Origin: Ephemerocybe angulata
Taxonomy: Eukaryota; Basidiomycota; Agaricomycetes; Agaricales; Psathyrellaceae
Direction of reading: 5' to 3'
DNA length: 64,000 nt
NCBI GenBank assembly: GCA_013368325.1
Contig: JAACJK010000232.1
Span: forward strand, 161,796-225,795
Shown here: positions 1 through 12,905 of the stretch, piece after piece
Layout of the letters: the number at the start of each line of letters is the position of its first letter
Numbering within the stretch: position 1 is the stretch's first letter
Translations under genes and position numbers: made by a program
Notes under the pieces: generated by a model
What the model was told of the DNA's origin: nothing
The model's input: only the letters and a program-made list of their open reading frames with translations
Databases searched by the model: none

Positions 1-642
1 GACTTTTGATAAAATTAAGAAGATATATACAATTCACCTTCACGTTTCAAGGCCACCAACAAGATGGATAATTGTCCCTTAATATCAGAATATCAGATAT
101 TGTCAGCCAAGGCTAAAGGCTATTAGCCGTCAATATGATGTCATCGGCACCAGAGCGGCAGATATTGTCAACCCTTACCAACCCAGAGCACGATGTGATT
201 CCTGATTTTCGGCTACACCAAGCTATCTGAATTTGACTTTTGATAAAATTAAGAAGATATATACAATTCACCTTCACGTTTCAAGGCCACCAACAAGATG
301 GATAATTGTCCCTTAATATCAGAATATCAGATATTGTCAGCCAAGGCTAAAGGCTATTAGCCGTCAATATGATGTCATCGGCATCAGACCGGCAGATATT
401 GTCAACCCTTATCAACCCACAGCGCGATGCGATTCCTGATTTTCGGCTACCCCAAGCAATCTGGATTTGACTTCTGATAAGAATGAGAAGATATATACAA
501 TTTACCTTCACGTTTCAAAGCCACCAACAAGATGAATAATAGTCCCTTAATATCAGAATATCAGATATTGTCAACTCTTGTCAACTCTCCGGCGAGTGGG
601 ACGCTTGATCTGAGGCTATCCTGAGCAGTCTGCACTCAACTT
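1..642. repeat. 234-bp tandem repeat with TATA-like core
   Basis: Two near-identical units of exactly 234 bases begin at 1 and 235. A shortened, more diverged third unit begins at 469 and the start of a fourth at about 639. Each unit opens with a GACTT(T/C)TGATAA box followed by a GATATATAC TATA-like stretch and contains the string TATCAGATATTGTCA. The last unit runs into TATATAAATG at about 663. The layout suggests amplification of a promoter or LTR-like segment. No coding capacity is seen. Confidence 0.9.
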
Positions 643-2068
643 CAGATAACATTACGAAGAGGTATATAAATGACATGGTTTTCTCAGATCAACCATGTTG
701 ACGGTGTTGGTGCAAGGCACCAACGCCATCATGGAAAGGAAGGCCTGTTTGATAATGCCAAGTTAACCAGCACGACATGCGTCGATAACCAGTTATCGAA
801 GATACGCCTACGGCTTTATATGAGAACGCACCCCGACCTGAGAATGCTGATATTATACGGTCATTCCAGCAAGCGTAGTATTGTAGGCAGCCCAGGTCAG
901 ATCAAGATTTCAGGATTAAGTGATCCTTAATCCAAGAAAGTGAGTTGAGCCGACGTCTACCAACCATATCATCGTATATATTAATCTTTCAAGGATATTG
1001 CAAGAATTGGGAACATTTTGGGGGTTGTCATAGATTAGAATGGAATAGAAGGTCAGTTCTAGGGTTTTCGTCCAACCATGGAAACCCTGATGAAATTTTG
1101 TAGCAAATATGCATGGATGAGCTATCAGTGGTCTGGTGTGCAGGCCTAGCTCCCCTGTTTCTGCTGTGGCATTGCTCGAGCTGTGCCGATGGAAGATAAT
1201 GTAGTAGTTAAAAGAGTGTACGGAGGTAAAGAGTGACAGAGACTTCTACTCCAGGGCGGGTAGAAGTGTATTACGAGGATGCTGTCGAATTAGGTGAGTA
1301 GCTCATGTAGTATCCAGGTATACACGCTAGGGAACAGTGCTAGTCAGCTCTCTGTTGGGTCGCAGAGGAAAAGTGGGAGGACATGGGAAAGAAGACGTAC
1401 AACTCGTGTTACTCCACTGGCCGCGCTAAGGTTAGGATTTGACGTTAGATAGAGGAACCTAAGGCCGGGCCCATTCGAAATGTAGAAGTACGTATTGAGG
1501 ACTGGGGAAGGCAGTGTTAGAACTGTAAGTCGTTCAGACGGCCAAGGTACATGCCTGCAAGATCAGGGTTCGTCCAAACGCCTGAGGAAAGTCAGAGAAC
1601 GTGAGATATGATACTGAGGTCGGGGATATAACGTGAGACGCACTGGTGAACTCGCTAGTGGACGGGTTGAACTTCCATATGCACGATTCGGTGGACTAGG
1701 AATTGTGTCAGTCCATTCGTCCCCCATCTTCGGTCGAAGATGATGTACATACCCCTGATCCCGCACTGTGCCCAACGACTTGGGCAGCCGAGCCACAAGA
1801 AACTGAAGGATAACGATCGAGTTAGTGGGAAGCCGCGTAGGTTGGGGCCAAGACATATTGCGTCTACGTACCGGAATTCGTCCTCACAAATCCGTTGACT
1901 GTCGTAGACGATCTGGTGCGTTCAGTCAGCTTTTCATCATGCTCGGGAGTGTGAAAGAAGTACGCACGGCCCAGAGAGTGCATTTCCTTGCGCCCCGAGG
2001 TAGTGCCAGTTAAGAGAATCCTGGACCGACCCACAGAGTGGTATTAGAGCAAAGAAAGGGGGTGCGGT
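643..2068. other. No supportable gene
   Basis: The stretch holds only short open frames. An 86-codon frame at 670-930 begins just behind the TATA-like end of the tandem repeat, but it shows no domain, signal peptide or splice pattern that I recognise. Frames at 1563-1856 and 1825-2013 overlap on opposite strands and look like chance. Confidence 0.5.
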
Positions 2069-2615
2069 TCAAGGGCATCGCACATTGATAGCTAGTTCGA
2101 GAGTGGTGTCCGACGAAACGAAGCTGAAGGTCACTGGGAGCGCATCACCCGGGGTGGTGGTCATTCGGATCCTTCCCAGGTGTAAGTCTTGAAAGAAGCT
2201 GAGTCCAATCGAAGGGATGTGCGACGTACCGACCAGTCGAGGTGGTCCTACTGACCCATCCGATGGGAGCATCGGTGGCCCAGTCGTTGATCCTCAGGCC
2301 CGATCCAGAATACCTACATGCATCCTACGTAAGTACGCGATCACACCTGAGATAGCGATCGTATACACAAACGAACAAGATTGGGGACGGGGCGCGAGCA
2401 GCTACACCCACTCTTGTTGGGGTGAAGCGCCGTCGGGGAGTCAGGGGCGGGAGGCCAGCAGCAAGGCGCTTGGCGTTGGTATCATATCCGGTCGTGCTGG
2501 TGGGCGCTCGTCTGACTACACCATGCTGCGGGACGGCGGGCTTGGCGACAACGAATGAAAGCTGGAGGCTGAGCAGGAAGAGGAGGACCAGCTGGAGGGG
2601 AGTTCGTGGTGACAT
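2069..2615 (-). pseudogene. Decayed secreted protein gene
   Basis: From an ATG at 2615 the minus strand encodes a classic signal peptide: a basic start, then a leucine/valine-rich core ending FVVAKP. It is followed by a Kex2-like VVRRAP site and an arginine/proline-rich segment with RLAAGLPPL and TPTRV motifs. That layout recurs in many Agaricomycete secreted proteins whose mature part starts after such a linker (remembered, not searched). After about residue 80 the frame enters unrelated sequence. A separate minus frame ending at 2069 (ALPVTFSFVSS..NVRCP) could be the terminal exon, but no clean intron chain joins the pieces. It is probably a broken gene, and the function is unknown. Confidence 0.4.
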
Positions 2616-2659
2616 GGCCGTTCGACCTGAGGGAATCGTATCACGCCCACTGCTCAAGC

Positions 2660-3538
2660 CTTTTGAAGAAAAAGGTTGGGAAAGTGCCGGCTGTCACCGT
2701 CGGGCGCCTGGCCGAGGGTAGCCCCGATGGGATAATGATCCGCTGCGATGTGATTTGGATGTGATTGGCATTGCGTTCGAGTACATCCTCACGTCCACAG
2801 TAGTAGCTCTCCGCTGGGATTACATCCATCCGCCCCTTCGTCCATACTTCCTTCCGGCCTGCATCAGGGTTGAACCCCCGGGAATGACTCAACTCTCGCC
2901 GATTCCTGTTGGCTGTTTGAACGAAACGAATGAAAGTCAATACACCGCCCACCCCCACCCCAATCTCTTCCTTCCTCTGGACGAAGTGGCGATGCGGCGA
3001 AGGGTTCTCGTGTGTTGTGGTACCAATGAATTCTATAGTTCCAAGTGTAGACGTCTTCATGTTCGTCATGCGCGCTGTGTGATTAAGAACTCCCAATACC
3101 GTGGATTGGAGCGATTGTCTCGGCCCCCACTCAGGATTTTGCATCTGCGTCCTGTGAGTAGACATTCCGATTGAATTTTCGCAGAACTTACTAACAGTAA
3201 GGAGCTGCATTCCTGGGGCCTTGCGTATGTACTCGTACTTCTTCCACCTTTAATTTTGAATATTAGTCGCGTTTCGCTCATTTACCTAGTAGTACTAACC
3301 GGTGATGTGGGTCCCTGAGTTTGCGCACCACACAACCAGCACATCTTAGTACTTACTTTCACCCTCACACTCTGTATCTTTCCAATACGGATACTAACGT
3401 GATAAGTGTTGATTGGATCGAACAGGGGGCTAAAAAGTTTACATTGTGACTAATGTACCAACCAGTGGGAGACGCCAACCCGCCCGTTGCTCATAACTTG
3501 AAATTTCGATACGCGTACGCCGCTCCTCTTCACTGCAT
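2660..3538. other. No supportable gene
   Basis: Long frames overlap on both strands (2755-3174 plus, 2641-3210 minus), but neither shows a recognisable motif or a consistent exon structure. The DNA is of ordinary composition, and nothing else stands out. Confidence 0.4.
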
Positions 3539-5104
3539 CTAGCAGGTAACGGTGTTGATGGACCAGCTTGTGACGCCGACTTGCCCGCGTCCCGCGAAGG
3601 TTTGGCCTTGCCAGTTGCGCATAATGGTGCGCGTCTGATCCGCGGTCAAGCCAGTGGCGCCAAGAGACTTGGTGACGGTGTAGCGTCCACCGCTGGGACC
3701 GGTGAATGAAGTAGAACCAGTCTAGTTATAGGTGAAAAATGAGATCCTCAAAGCGTTGAGATAGATATAAAGCAATGCCTACCACGATGGCGTTGCCGGG
3801 AGGAAGGTCGTCCGAGTACTCCTGGTTGAACACTGTGGTGTGCGCGATTAATATCAGCGCGCGTTAGAACGACGCAGGTTTTCGACTTACGGATGATGAA
3901 TTCATCGAGGAGTGAACCTCCGTTAGGAGGGCGGTTCACAAAGTAAGTTGGTAACGTACTTGGGTCCCCTACAAAATTAACTTTATCTAACATTATCTAC
4001 CCAAGTACATTTGTAAAGGATAAGTTCGCTTCAAGTTAACTTCAAGTTAACTTGAAGCGAACTTGAAGCTAACGTCAAGCTAACGTCAAGTCCATATTCA
4101 AGGTAACTTTGAGAGGAGGATAATATTGGAGGGCGCCCTGAGGTGGATATACATATATCTGGAACTTTGGAACATCGCAAAGCTTGGGCCCACTGAGTTA
4201 GATGATTTCAAGGTGATTTGTGTACACAGTCTTCACGACGATAAATGCGACCTGGTGCATTACTCCAACTGAACCAGATGAGAACACCCACACTTCTACC
4301 TAGTATCTCAATCTATATCTTAGCAAGGTGCAGAATATACCAATTCCTGGGCATTTCGGTCGATGGCGTGTCTAGAGCCAAATGGCAGCCAAGCAGCTCT
4401 CAACCCTCCAGTGGCAAATTCAGGACACTTCACTCCGCACAGCGTTCCTGGATGTTTTCGTTCACTGCAGATATAATTCGACACCTGATACATTTTCGAC
4501 ACCTCAGTCAAGTACGAAGTACACGCGTGATCGGCTTTGCTGTGCCCCTGTCAGTACTTCATACCAGTGTCCTAGCACCTCCTGTCCCTGTCCATATTGA
4601 AGAGCACCGAGAATCGAGATATATTCTGAAAAGCGCGAGACTAGACAAACAAGGGCATACGACTGAGTAGAAGGGCGAGAAACGGACCAACACACTGGCA
4701 CGCGGCCGTTACCCCCTGCAAATGGATTTCCCCAACCTCCAAGCCACCGCATATGGAACGGTGCTCAGTGGCAGAATAAATTTGGAACAAATACGAAGGG
4801 AACCCTAAAATCAAGAAATTTAATGGGCGAGAACAACTATATTCGCACATACATTGTTTTGCCAAGTTTACTTGAGGGAAAGTTAGAAAAATGACCAAGT
4901 TAACACGGATAACTTGGGTCGTACTTGCAGGCAAAAAAGTACGTACTCAAGTAACTTTATTCCCAGTCCGTTAGGAGTGTTCGATGGTGTAGTGACAATT
5001 GTGCACGTTGCGAGCTGGCCGACCTGGCGAGTCTCCAGGTTGACAGCCGACGCGCTGACGATGGAGAAGAACGCAGTGGCGACAGTGACGAACTTGAAGA
5101 GCAT
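3539..5104 (-). CDS. Small secreted protein, four exons
   Basis: The minus strand starts at ATG 5104 with a 20-residue signal peptide (MLFKFVTVATAFFSIVSASA), then NLETRQ and a TCTIVTTPSNTPNG segment. Exon 2 (3891-3968) encodes a DPSTLPTYFVNRPPNGG stretch. Exon 3 (3783-3832) encodes FNQEYSDDLPPG. Exon 4 (3539-3721) ends SWSINTVTC with a TAG stop at 3539-3541. Introns 2 and 3 have clean GTAAGT/CAG and GTAGGC/TAG borders. The mature part would be about 130 residues with two cysteines. No enzymatic motif is visible; it resembles the uncharacterised small secreted proteins common in wood- and plant-associated Agaricomycetes. The exon 1-exon 2 junction cannot be resolved, because no in-phase donor is left next to the suspected insertion at 3987-4951. 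The gene may therefore be inactive. Confidence 0.6.
3987..4951. mobile_element. Suspected insertion with 9-bp flanking duplication
   Basis: TAACTTTAT occurs at 3978-3986 and again at 4952-4960, on either side of a 965-bp block lying between exons 1 and 2 of the secreted protein gene, where neighbouring introns are only about 50-60 bases. The block starts with a strong palindrome and is rich in AAGTTAAC/CAAGT strings at both ends. No clear terminal inverted repeats and no transposase frame were found, so the class is unknown. Confidence 0.35.
4022..4064. repeat. Perfect 21-bp inverted repeat
   Basis: Arms 4022-4042 and 4044-4064 are exact reverse complements around a single C at 4043. The right arm is followed by further copies of the CAAGCTAACGT string. 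It would fold into a very tight hairpin. Confidence 0.9.
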
Positions 5105-5198
5105 TGTGAGAGATATAAGAGTGGTTGACTTGGTTGGAGATGGTAAGTTGAGATTGGATTCGGTTCTTGGTAGTAAAATTCATTGGGACTGTCTTGTT

Positions 5199-5206
5199 TT
5201 TATAGT
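5199..5206 (-). promoter_or_regulatory. TATA box of the secreted protein gene
   Basis: Read on the minus strand the sequence is CTATAAAA, about 95 bases ahead of ATG 5104. That is a normal distance for a fungal TATA element plus 5' leader. Confidence 0.6.
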
Positions 5207-5239
5207 TCCTCTGTTGTCACACTTATCCATATGAGGTGC

Positions 5240-7118
5240 AGGCATAAAAATTAGAAGTGACTGTGACTGACCCATTATTACGGGAATAAATGAAACATGT
5301 AGAACGAGACCCCGCTAGCTACGTTATCCTCCATATCCAGTGACTATACCTTCGTTTCATTGCAGATGTTTATCACCCCAGCAAAGTTCTTTGAACACGT
5401 AAATGTGGAGCATGACGGCCTAAGCAGGTGTGAATGGGCATGGACTGGGCGCTTGATGTGACTAAACTCCGGAGCTTCAGGGTTATTCGCTGTACGTGAG
5501 TCACTGTCTGGGGAGACCTGGGGTAAGAAACCGGTTATGTCCTTCCTTTTTCCAACAGAAAATTACTAGCCTTCCGAAGGGATTTGGTGTTTCAAACTTC
5601 TTTCCCCGTAGTTGCGTAGTCAAAGTAATGCTGTCATTTATCTCGCCAAGCCTACCAGTGTCAACCATCAATCGCCTGTTCAACCAACCCCGATGTACGC
5701 TTACTTTTGGAGTGCGATTTCAGAGTGATAGACACACCGTCCCCCTCTCTGCGACTTCCAGGAGTTTTTGGCGTGTACAACAGTCAAAGCCAGACTACAT
5801 TCTCACTGGCTGCAACTAGGTCTCGCCGCTCGCGGGTAAATGGAAGCTGGTGAAGGCATATTTCTAAGCTGACTTCAGAATTTGTCATGTATTATGTATA
5901 TGTCGAGTCAGCCCTAGGAGCATCGCCCTCTGGGAATCTTCTTTGCTCTAATTATGGTGTTATGCTATCATCAACCGCTGTGACACAGTGAGGATGGTGG
6001 ATCGGGTTGGGTCAATAGGTCACCGCTCACGAAGCACGCTCCAAGTCTGGAGAGCCCTGCCATACGACCTTAGCCCTGGTGGTTACAATCCTACATAGAT
6101 CCAATAAATACTGCGAGAATGATGCACGGTGGTTGGGCGCTTAATTAAGGTACCTAAATCCTACCGAACGCGAGTGTGTCTCGAGTCAGTCAACGTGATT
6201 GTGCGTCGCGCATTGTGTGAGCTTCTCGCTCTTTGTGAAGGTCATGCATATCGTCGGCTTTGGCAGACGGCATTTAGGCATCCCATTGTTTGACTTCAGC
6301 GGTTCAGCGCCCTTCGCTCCTTTCCTCCATCTCGGTCCTACTTACCCAGCATTGCGGCCACACTCGCCCAATTCGTCATCTACTCCAACCTCGAGGTATA
6401 TATGGGATTGAATCGCGCAAAGATGACACCTGAGGATCATGGATAGACTGAATCTATTGGCGGGTGATGGCGCGCTCACAAAGGCCACCCTAACGCATGC
6501 AGCTGGATTCTGGGGAGTGCGGGAGTGCGGGAGGGACTCCGATTACCTCGGTGTATGGCGCGAGAATACGGGCCGGATTGTCTGTAGACCAAGGTGCGTC
6601 TCTTCTATGCCCCCGCTCAAAAGAAGGTTGGAAGTGAGCGCTTGAGCCTCGGCGCCTGTTAGTCATCGATTTGGACGGTGTTTGGCAGCAGCCTCCAGTG
6701 TGGTTGATCGCTGTGATGGCAAGAATGTCGACCCTTCGTCGTCGACGTCGACGTCGTTGACGCTCGAATCGCCTTGTCATACCTGTCGCCCCCAAAAAAC
6801 CGGCTCTCCTCACACCGAGACGCGAGTAGACTTGACTGAGCAGGAAGAAAACCGGTTTTGGGTCGTTCTTGCCAAGACAAATACCCTCGGAGTCGCCAGC
6901 AATCGCGACGTTCAGGAATGTAATTACACAGACCATCTCACCTAAGGAACCTGACCATGAAGGACGACGGAACCATCTGATCTCGTGCGTTGGCCTCGGT
7001 TCGTAATGCAGGGCGGGATTGGTTGGTGTGTCGCAACATGCGACTGCGTATGTTCTTGCAGGTGCGTCGTATTTACCATAGGTGTTATATTGGCTTTTGA
7101 ATTCTCTATTACTTCAGG
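5240..7118. other. No supportable gene
   Basis: Only short, overlapping frames are present. A GTCGAC-rich simple repeat lies at 6727-6757, where it produces artificial serine/threonine or arginine runs in the frames that cross it. No splice chain or domain could be traced. Confidence 0.4.
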
Positions 7119-8762
7119 ATGACGAGATATTGTCATAAGTATTGTTACAGGTTACGGAGAGCGCGTCGGATGGCGTCTACCTCGTGCGTAGACTTTCTCG
7201 ATTTCCAGTATGGCGCTCGTACATCGACGCTATCCCCCTCGTCCTCCGTTACACCCCACCCTAAGTCGCCAACGCCCCCAGGATTATCTAGTGGCCTCAA
7301 AAGTCCAACACCAAGATGGGGTACCACGATTCCCCCTATACCACCTCGTACCGCCTTACGAGAGCTCGAGCTTCGGGCTCCGGAGTACGAGGACACCACT
7401 GGAGAGTCCTGTGGTGTGAAGCTTTCCAACTAGCTTTCGCGGGTTCGAGTATTGGGTTGGGGTATCGGAACTCAGGTCCATCGTCGAGAGTGTCGAGAGG
7501 GAGTCGGCGTGTTGAATCTGTTTCGAGTGTGCGCCCGGCGAGCTCATCCTCTCTCCCAACCGTTACGACGACCGAGATTCCTGAGATTACAGCGACTTCA
7601 CTCTCTTCCCTTCGTTCCACTTCGATATCCGCGACTACGACGAGCTTGAACGAAGAGAAACGCGCGAGTGGGGCGTCACGGGTGCTGGTCTGGGAGCCAG
7701 TGGGAGGTAGAGCGAGCACGGAGGTTTCTCGATCCCGTCGACTTCATCTCCACCGCCCACCCTATCGACGTCTGCCCTCCCTCTTTACGCCACCCAGTTC
7801 GACTTCGACCCTCGCAACGACACCGTCCATCGCCCTCCTCCTACCCTCGTTCTTAGACTCGGACCTGGTGTGAAAACGCGCGAGCATGACCCTCGAGCGT
7901 CGTATCGACCTCATGCAAGAGCAGACGGCGGAGGGATGTGACCGTGTTCGAGGGGAAAGATAAGCCGTCCGCGTTGACGGTTGAGGTGGGGGCGTGCGAT
8001 GGGGAAGACGAGGGCGCGCGGACGAGTCCGCCGCGGGTTGTGGGGAAGAGTCCGGGTGTGTTGAGTGCGAAAGAGGCGGAGGATGAGGTGAAGGAAGCGT
8101 AGATGAAGGAAGGACGGAACTCGGCAGTTGATTCGGCGAATGCGAGGAGGACGATCCCCGAATCGTCCTTTTCGAACAACTCGTTCTCGCATACGCAGCG
8201 CCTTTCAAAAGCCTCATCGAACGGCGCAGTTGGAAATCGGACTGTCACTTCTGAAGGATGTGCTAGGGGGAGGTGGAGACAGCGATAACGAAGACGGGGA
8301 TGAAGGGGCGGGTTAGCGGCGGTGAGGGAGAGATTCGAGAGGGACGATGCGAGCGAAGAATGCGCAAGGACGTTAGAGGGCTGCAGTACAGGGTGTATGG
8401 AGAGCAGGGCGAGGGAGTGCTCGACCGGTTCCCGATGTCGTCGAGCACGATGAGCGTCGTCGGCTCGAAGCGGTCTTTCGTCGCGACGACGAGTACGACG
8501 ACGACATCACCTCTACGCTACGTTCAGTCGCTCCAGCAGTCGCTGATGTCGCCCACGTTCTGGTTACGTCGTTCCGCGCGCCTCCTCACGGGCATCCGCC
8601 GGATATTCTTAGTGCGATGGGGTCGATCCAACCGCGCGAGCAAACCCCGAGAAATGCATCGAGGTATACGAGCACGACGACGACGAGTTCTTGGGAGGGA
8701 TGCGGAGGTGTTTACAACAATGATAGCTACAGCGGGTGCTTGATGAGCTCGAGGGAAGGATT
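7119..8762 (+). pseudogene. GC-rich coding-like relic, function unknown
   Basis: Several plus-strand stretches look like exons of one low-complexity protein. These are 7119-7433 (proline/serine-rich, from an MASTSCVDFLDF start), about 7713-7950, about 7939-8101 (ends KEAEDEVKEA with a stop), 8137-8250 (acidic lead, then LFEQLVLAYAAPFKSLIE) and about 8415-8762 (RLEAVFRRDDEYDDDITS). They lie in different frames without convincing introns between all of them. Several antisense frames stay open as well, which is common in GC-rich DNA. I do not recognise the family; the Ser/Pro-rich and acidic composition would suit a regulatory or nuclear protein. Decay or mis-splicing cannot be told apart here. 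Confidence 0.3.
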
Positions 8763-11700
8763 ATGAGTATCGGGCGGGAGGGGGGTGGGGCCAGTGGTTG
8801 TAGGTAGGTATGATGGCGTCAATGAGCGGTTCGTACCACGTCTATCCGAGCGTGTGGAAGGGTGCGGAGGGGAGGTTCGGATGGGAGAAGGCAATGGGAG
8901 ACGCGGGAGGGACGGGAGGGGCGAGGAAGAGAGTCGATCAGGGCGCGAGTGTCTACACGAAAGGGAGTGGAGGTGGAGATCGGGAGAGCGTGAAGAGTAG
9001 ATGTTCGGCGGGCGCAGCCGTACAGCTCGATATCCAGCTCAAAACGGCTGGGACGATTGCGAATGTGGATTCGAACGATGATTAGGCCGGATCACATCGC
9101 CCTGCTCCTCTCGAGCTCATATCTTCATCGCATTCCCCCTCCACGCCTCTGCTATGCGCGAGCTGGGGTCGTCTCCGAATCAGAGCACGGGTACCCGGGT
9201 GACGGCGGTGCCTGGATGGGCAGGGGAGGTGCCGGTTCGTGGGGTGCGTGACGGATGGGCTGCGAAGTTCACGAGCCCCACTTTGAGGGGCGTTAGGCGC
9301 TGCGGCCGGAATGGCGAGTGCGATCGAGATTTTTGGTGAATCTTCGAACGAAAGTTTCCCCATTATCGGCCTCGGCGCCTAGAGGGATAGCATGACACTG
9401 TCCTATACGCACCTTGATCAGGGTCGTGAACGAGCATCATGTCAGTGGTAGTTCGCGCAGCAGGTAAGTCAAATCGATCTTATGCCCTGATCCTGTAGAC
9501 CTGTGTTGTAGGCAGGGCTAGGGACGATGAACCCATCCGCGGATCCCCCAATTCGCGTGTCATACCTTAGAGCGAGATTCGCAGTTCTTGAGAGACGGTA
9601 TAACTACAGAAAAGGATACAACCAATGGAACGGCGTGGATTATAAGTGTCTCCGACGGCGGGAATTGCGTGAAGAGGGCAGAGATGAATTAGGCGCCCGC
9701 CAGTTGCTGCTTCGCAGGGATGGCAGAGCACGAGTACGATCCAGATGAGATGAAAATGGTGCATTGGAAATTGTTCGGGGAAGTCTTTCTTCGAGATTCG
9801 CGTCGGTAATTGCACCGCTCCTCTCGTGCCTGTCCCAAGTACTCCAATGTGACTAGCTAAGGGATAGGAAGGCTCCCTGAGGAGAATGTGAAATATGAGT
9901 AGAACGAGGAGCCGAATCGTATAGCTATAAGGTTCAAACTATGAAGATGCCGGGCCATCTTACGCCCCCGCTCCTGAAAGGCTAATCCCAAGGTCCTCCA
10001 CAGCGTGTCATTCCTCGGGAACGAGGCAAAGCAAACGGTATGCACGTGCAGTTCCAAGTGGTCATTCAATACCGTAGAACAGGGGATAGGTGGGTATGTG
10101 GGCCCTTTTTACTACTTCACCTTTGGCGGTCAAGACGCCAATCTGACCTATTCTAGACAAGGTCATCAGAGAGAGATGTTTCGTAAGGTATGGTCTGAGT
10201 AGGATCTGCGGGTGCCTCCGGTGCGACCGCGGTCAAGAGGAATGATAGAAGGTACACTCAGATACACGAGGCACCTCTTTAATGAAGCTATTTTCAGACC
10301 GTGTCTTAGGATCCTCCAAATCTCCATTGCTTGCAGGAACGAGGCACGCGTATTGGGCGCTTATTATCAAAACCCAAGATAGAGGGCTATCAACCGTTTT
10401 TAGCTTCTATCCCACAAGCTCTCAGTTGTCCCCTCTTCATTTCCCAATTATGTACATGAGGTAAAATATGTTCCAGAGTCTGGGCGCGTGCTTTGCTCAA
10501 GCTTTTCCTTCGCTTCACCTTACTCCCTTCAGCGTACACTACGTGTAATTCGACGTCGCAGCGTGTCAGTGTGTTGCTTTGGTTTCGAACCTCGAGGGTG
10601 ATAGGTACTAGTAGCACTGTACAATGCGGGGCTTTGATGCTTTTGTATCTTCTCAGAATGGGACCGACCCACAGCCGATCATAGCGGAATACCTCTATCC
10701 GTAACGGCACTCTAACGAGTGCCAGTCCCCGACTCTCAGATCTCAGGTGAAATTAAGGCCACCAAACATGTTACATATCGGCTCGGGGAATTATAGAGAC
10801 GTCACAGACATATGCTCTGGCCATTTTTATCGGAATGAAATGATTGTAGAATTCGTCTGAGTTGTGCACGCATACCAGTGTAGGTGAGTATACTTGTGAC
10901 ACATGAGTAAAACTCAATGCCATGCCTTCGTCATCATCCTCTTCCATGCTCAGCCCTTGCAACATGCGGGTAACTTCAGCAGCTTCTAGCATGCGGAATC
11001 CGTTGGCCCACAAGTATCTGGAGTCTCAACATGCTTTACGAGCATTTGGATGGGCAGAGACCGACGCAATTAGCCCAGTCCTATCTCAAGTTCGGCTTCT
11101 GATTGCACACCAACGGAGGGCTGGGAAGAGTGGTTTTGATTACACCTTGTGCTTTTGAGTGTATACCAATCCTGCAAGGTTAAGCTGTGTGGGGATGAGA
11201 TACATGCAATGCGGAGTGGAGGTAGGGGCAGCGTGGCGTTTCATGTCTATTAGGAAACGGAATACTCACCAACATCGCACAACATCTCAAAGCGGGGGAC
11301 CAATGAGGCGCACAGTACCTGGCGCACCTCGAAAGGGCATATTCCATATAACTGTGGCCGTGGTCATAGGGTTCTGTAAAATGTGTAGTGTTGTTCCTTG
11401 GTCTTGGGGGGAGAAAATCAAACGAAAGAGAGAGGTGAAGGTGAAAGAAGAGGGAATGGGGATAGTTAGACGGGAAAGGGGTAAGCTATACCCTACAACT
11501 TCGAAGACTTATTAACTATATAACCTGAGTGGAAGGAGTGTTCTTCCGAGGGCAGAAGTCAATATCCCGTGGCTATGTCTGCCCCATGACCTTGAATGAC
11601 GCAGTTCCACAAGCTTTCCCACGCGCTCATTGAGAATTGTAGGGAATGGCGACGTTCTGTCACCACAGAACCCTCCTCCTGAAGGAGTCGGGGAATTTGC

Positions 11701-12902
11701 TCATACATATGCGTCCAAAATGGCAGCTTGGTGGTGAAACTACGACATTGGAACGAGGCTCTATGCACGTCTACAAAGCGCCCATGAATTCGAGGTGCCC
11801 CCATCACTGGTCCTTGTCGGACTCTGGACAAAGCCAGAGATATAGATAGGCAGAGCAGAAATCGAGGATGGAGAACGAGTATATCCACTCAACGCGAATC
11901 CCTCAGAGGGACGACAGAAAAAAATTGCTCTAGATACCAAGTGGTACGTCTATCCCACTCTCTCTCTGGATAAAAAAGATCATCAACTGAATAAACGGAT
12001 TTATTCAGGTTCAGTAGCGAACGGAGGGATGCCCCACGTCGACTTCTTCCCGACGGAACAAAGCTCAAAGTAGGACGGAGATTGACAAAGGAGCAGAAAT
12101 CAAGGTTGGGGGAAGAGTATGCACTCAACACGCAACCCTCAGAGCGACGACAGAAAGAAATTGCTCTAGATATTGGTTGAAGTGGTACGTCTATCCTGTT
12201 CTCACTGGACACAAAAGATCATCGACTGAATAAACGGATCTATTTAATAGGATGAATGAGAAACCGCGATGGGGCCAATGTGGTACTTTCGACATGTGTA
12301 GGTCCTCCCTTTCTACTGTATCAGGTCGAACGGCCCTCACTCCGAGTCAGAGATGGATGTAATAATGCCAGGAGGAGAGCGTGGACTGTACATGGCACAA
12401 CGGGAGAAGATAACGACGATTTGCAATTATGCATGCACAATAAGGCTCGCGATCGACCACTGTACAGGGACTTTGCAAATTCTGAAGCACGTTGCCACTC
12501 ACTATCGCACGTATACCGACGAGTCCGGCGAATGACTTCACTGTGACGGGATACGACCCACCACAAAATGCCTATTCCAAGCCACGCAGTCCAGTTAAAC
12601 TTCTCCAGCCACTACCCATGCCTCGAGGTGGCTCCCACATTAGGGCTTGGATGGACGTTACGAGGTGGATCCCGGATTAGGGCCTGGATGGGGGGTTACG
12701 GATAAGATGTCCACTCTGCGGGGCTTTGAGGTGCCTCGCACCGGATCGCTCTACCTTTCTCTTCCATCCAGAATCACAAGGCTGTCTCTCTAGCTACGGT
12801 ACGCTTCTACTCACTGAAAGTGCTTTATGTCTCTGATATATAATCTCCAAATGTGTTCTGACCAGCTCGATTCCATCGCACATAGTACCTCAGACCCTTT
12901 CT
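8763..12902. other. Mostly non-coding stretch
   Basis: From 8.76 to 9.36 kb the GC-rich composition continues, with glycine/arginine-rich frames and no stop-free exon I can support. From 9.4 to 12.9 kb only short conflicting frames occur. The one clear structure is the tandem duplication at 11851-12250, listed separately. Confidence 0.4.
11851..12250. repeat. Direct duplication, about 160 bp, period 240
   Basis: The block starting GAGCAGAAATCGAGG at 11851 is repeated from 12091 (GAGCAGAAATCAAGG). In both copies it runs through CGACAGAAA and ATTGCTCTAGATA to GAATAAACGGAT. An unrelated spacer of about 80 bases lies between. The copies differ by scattered substitutions and small indels, so the duplication is not very recent. 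Confidence 0.8.
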
Positions 12903-12905
12903 GTG

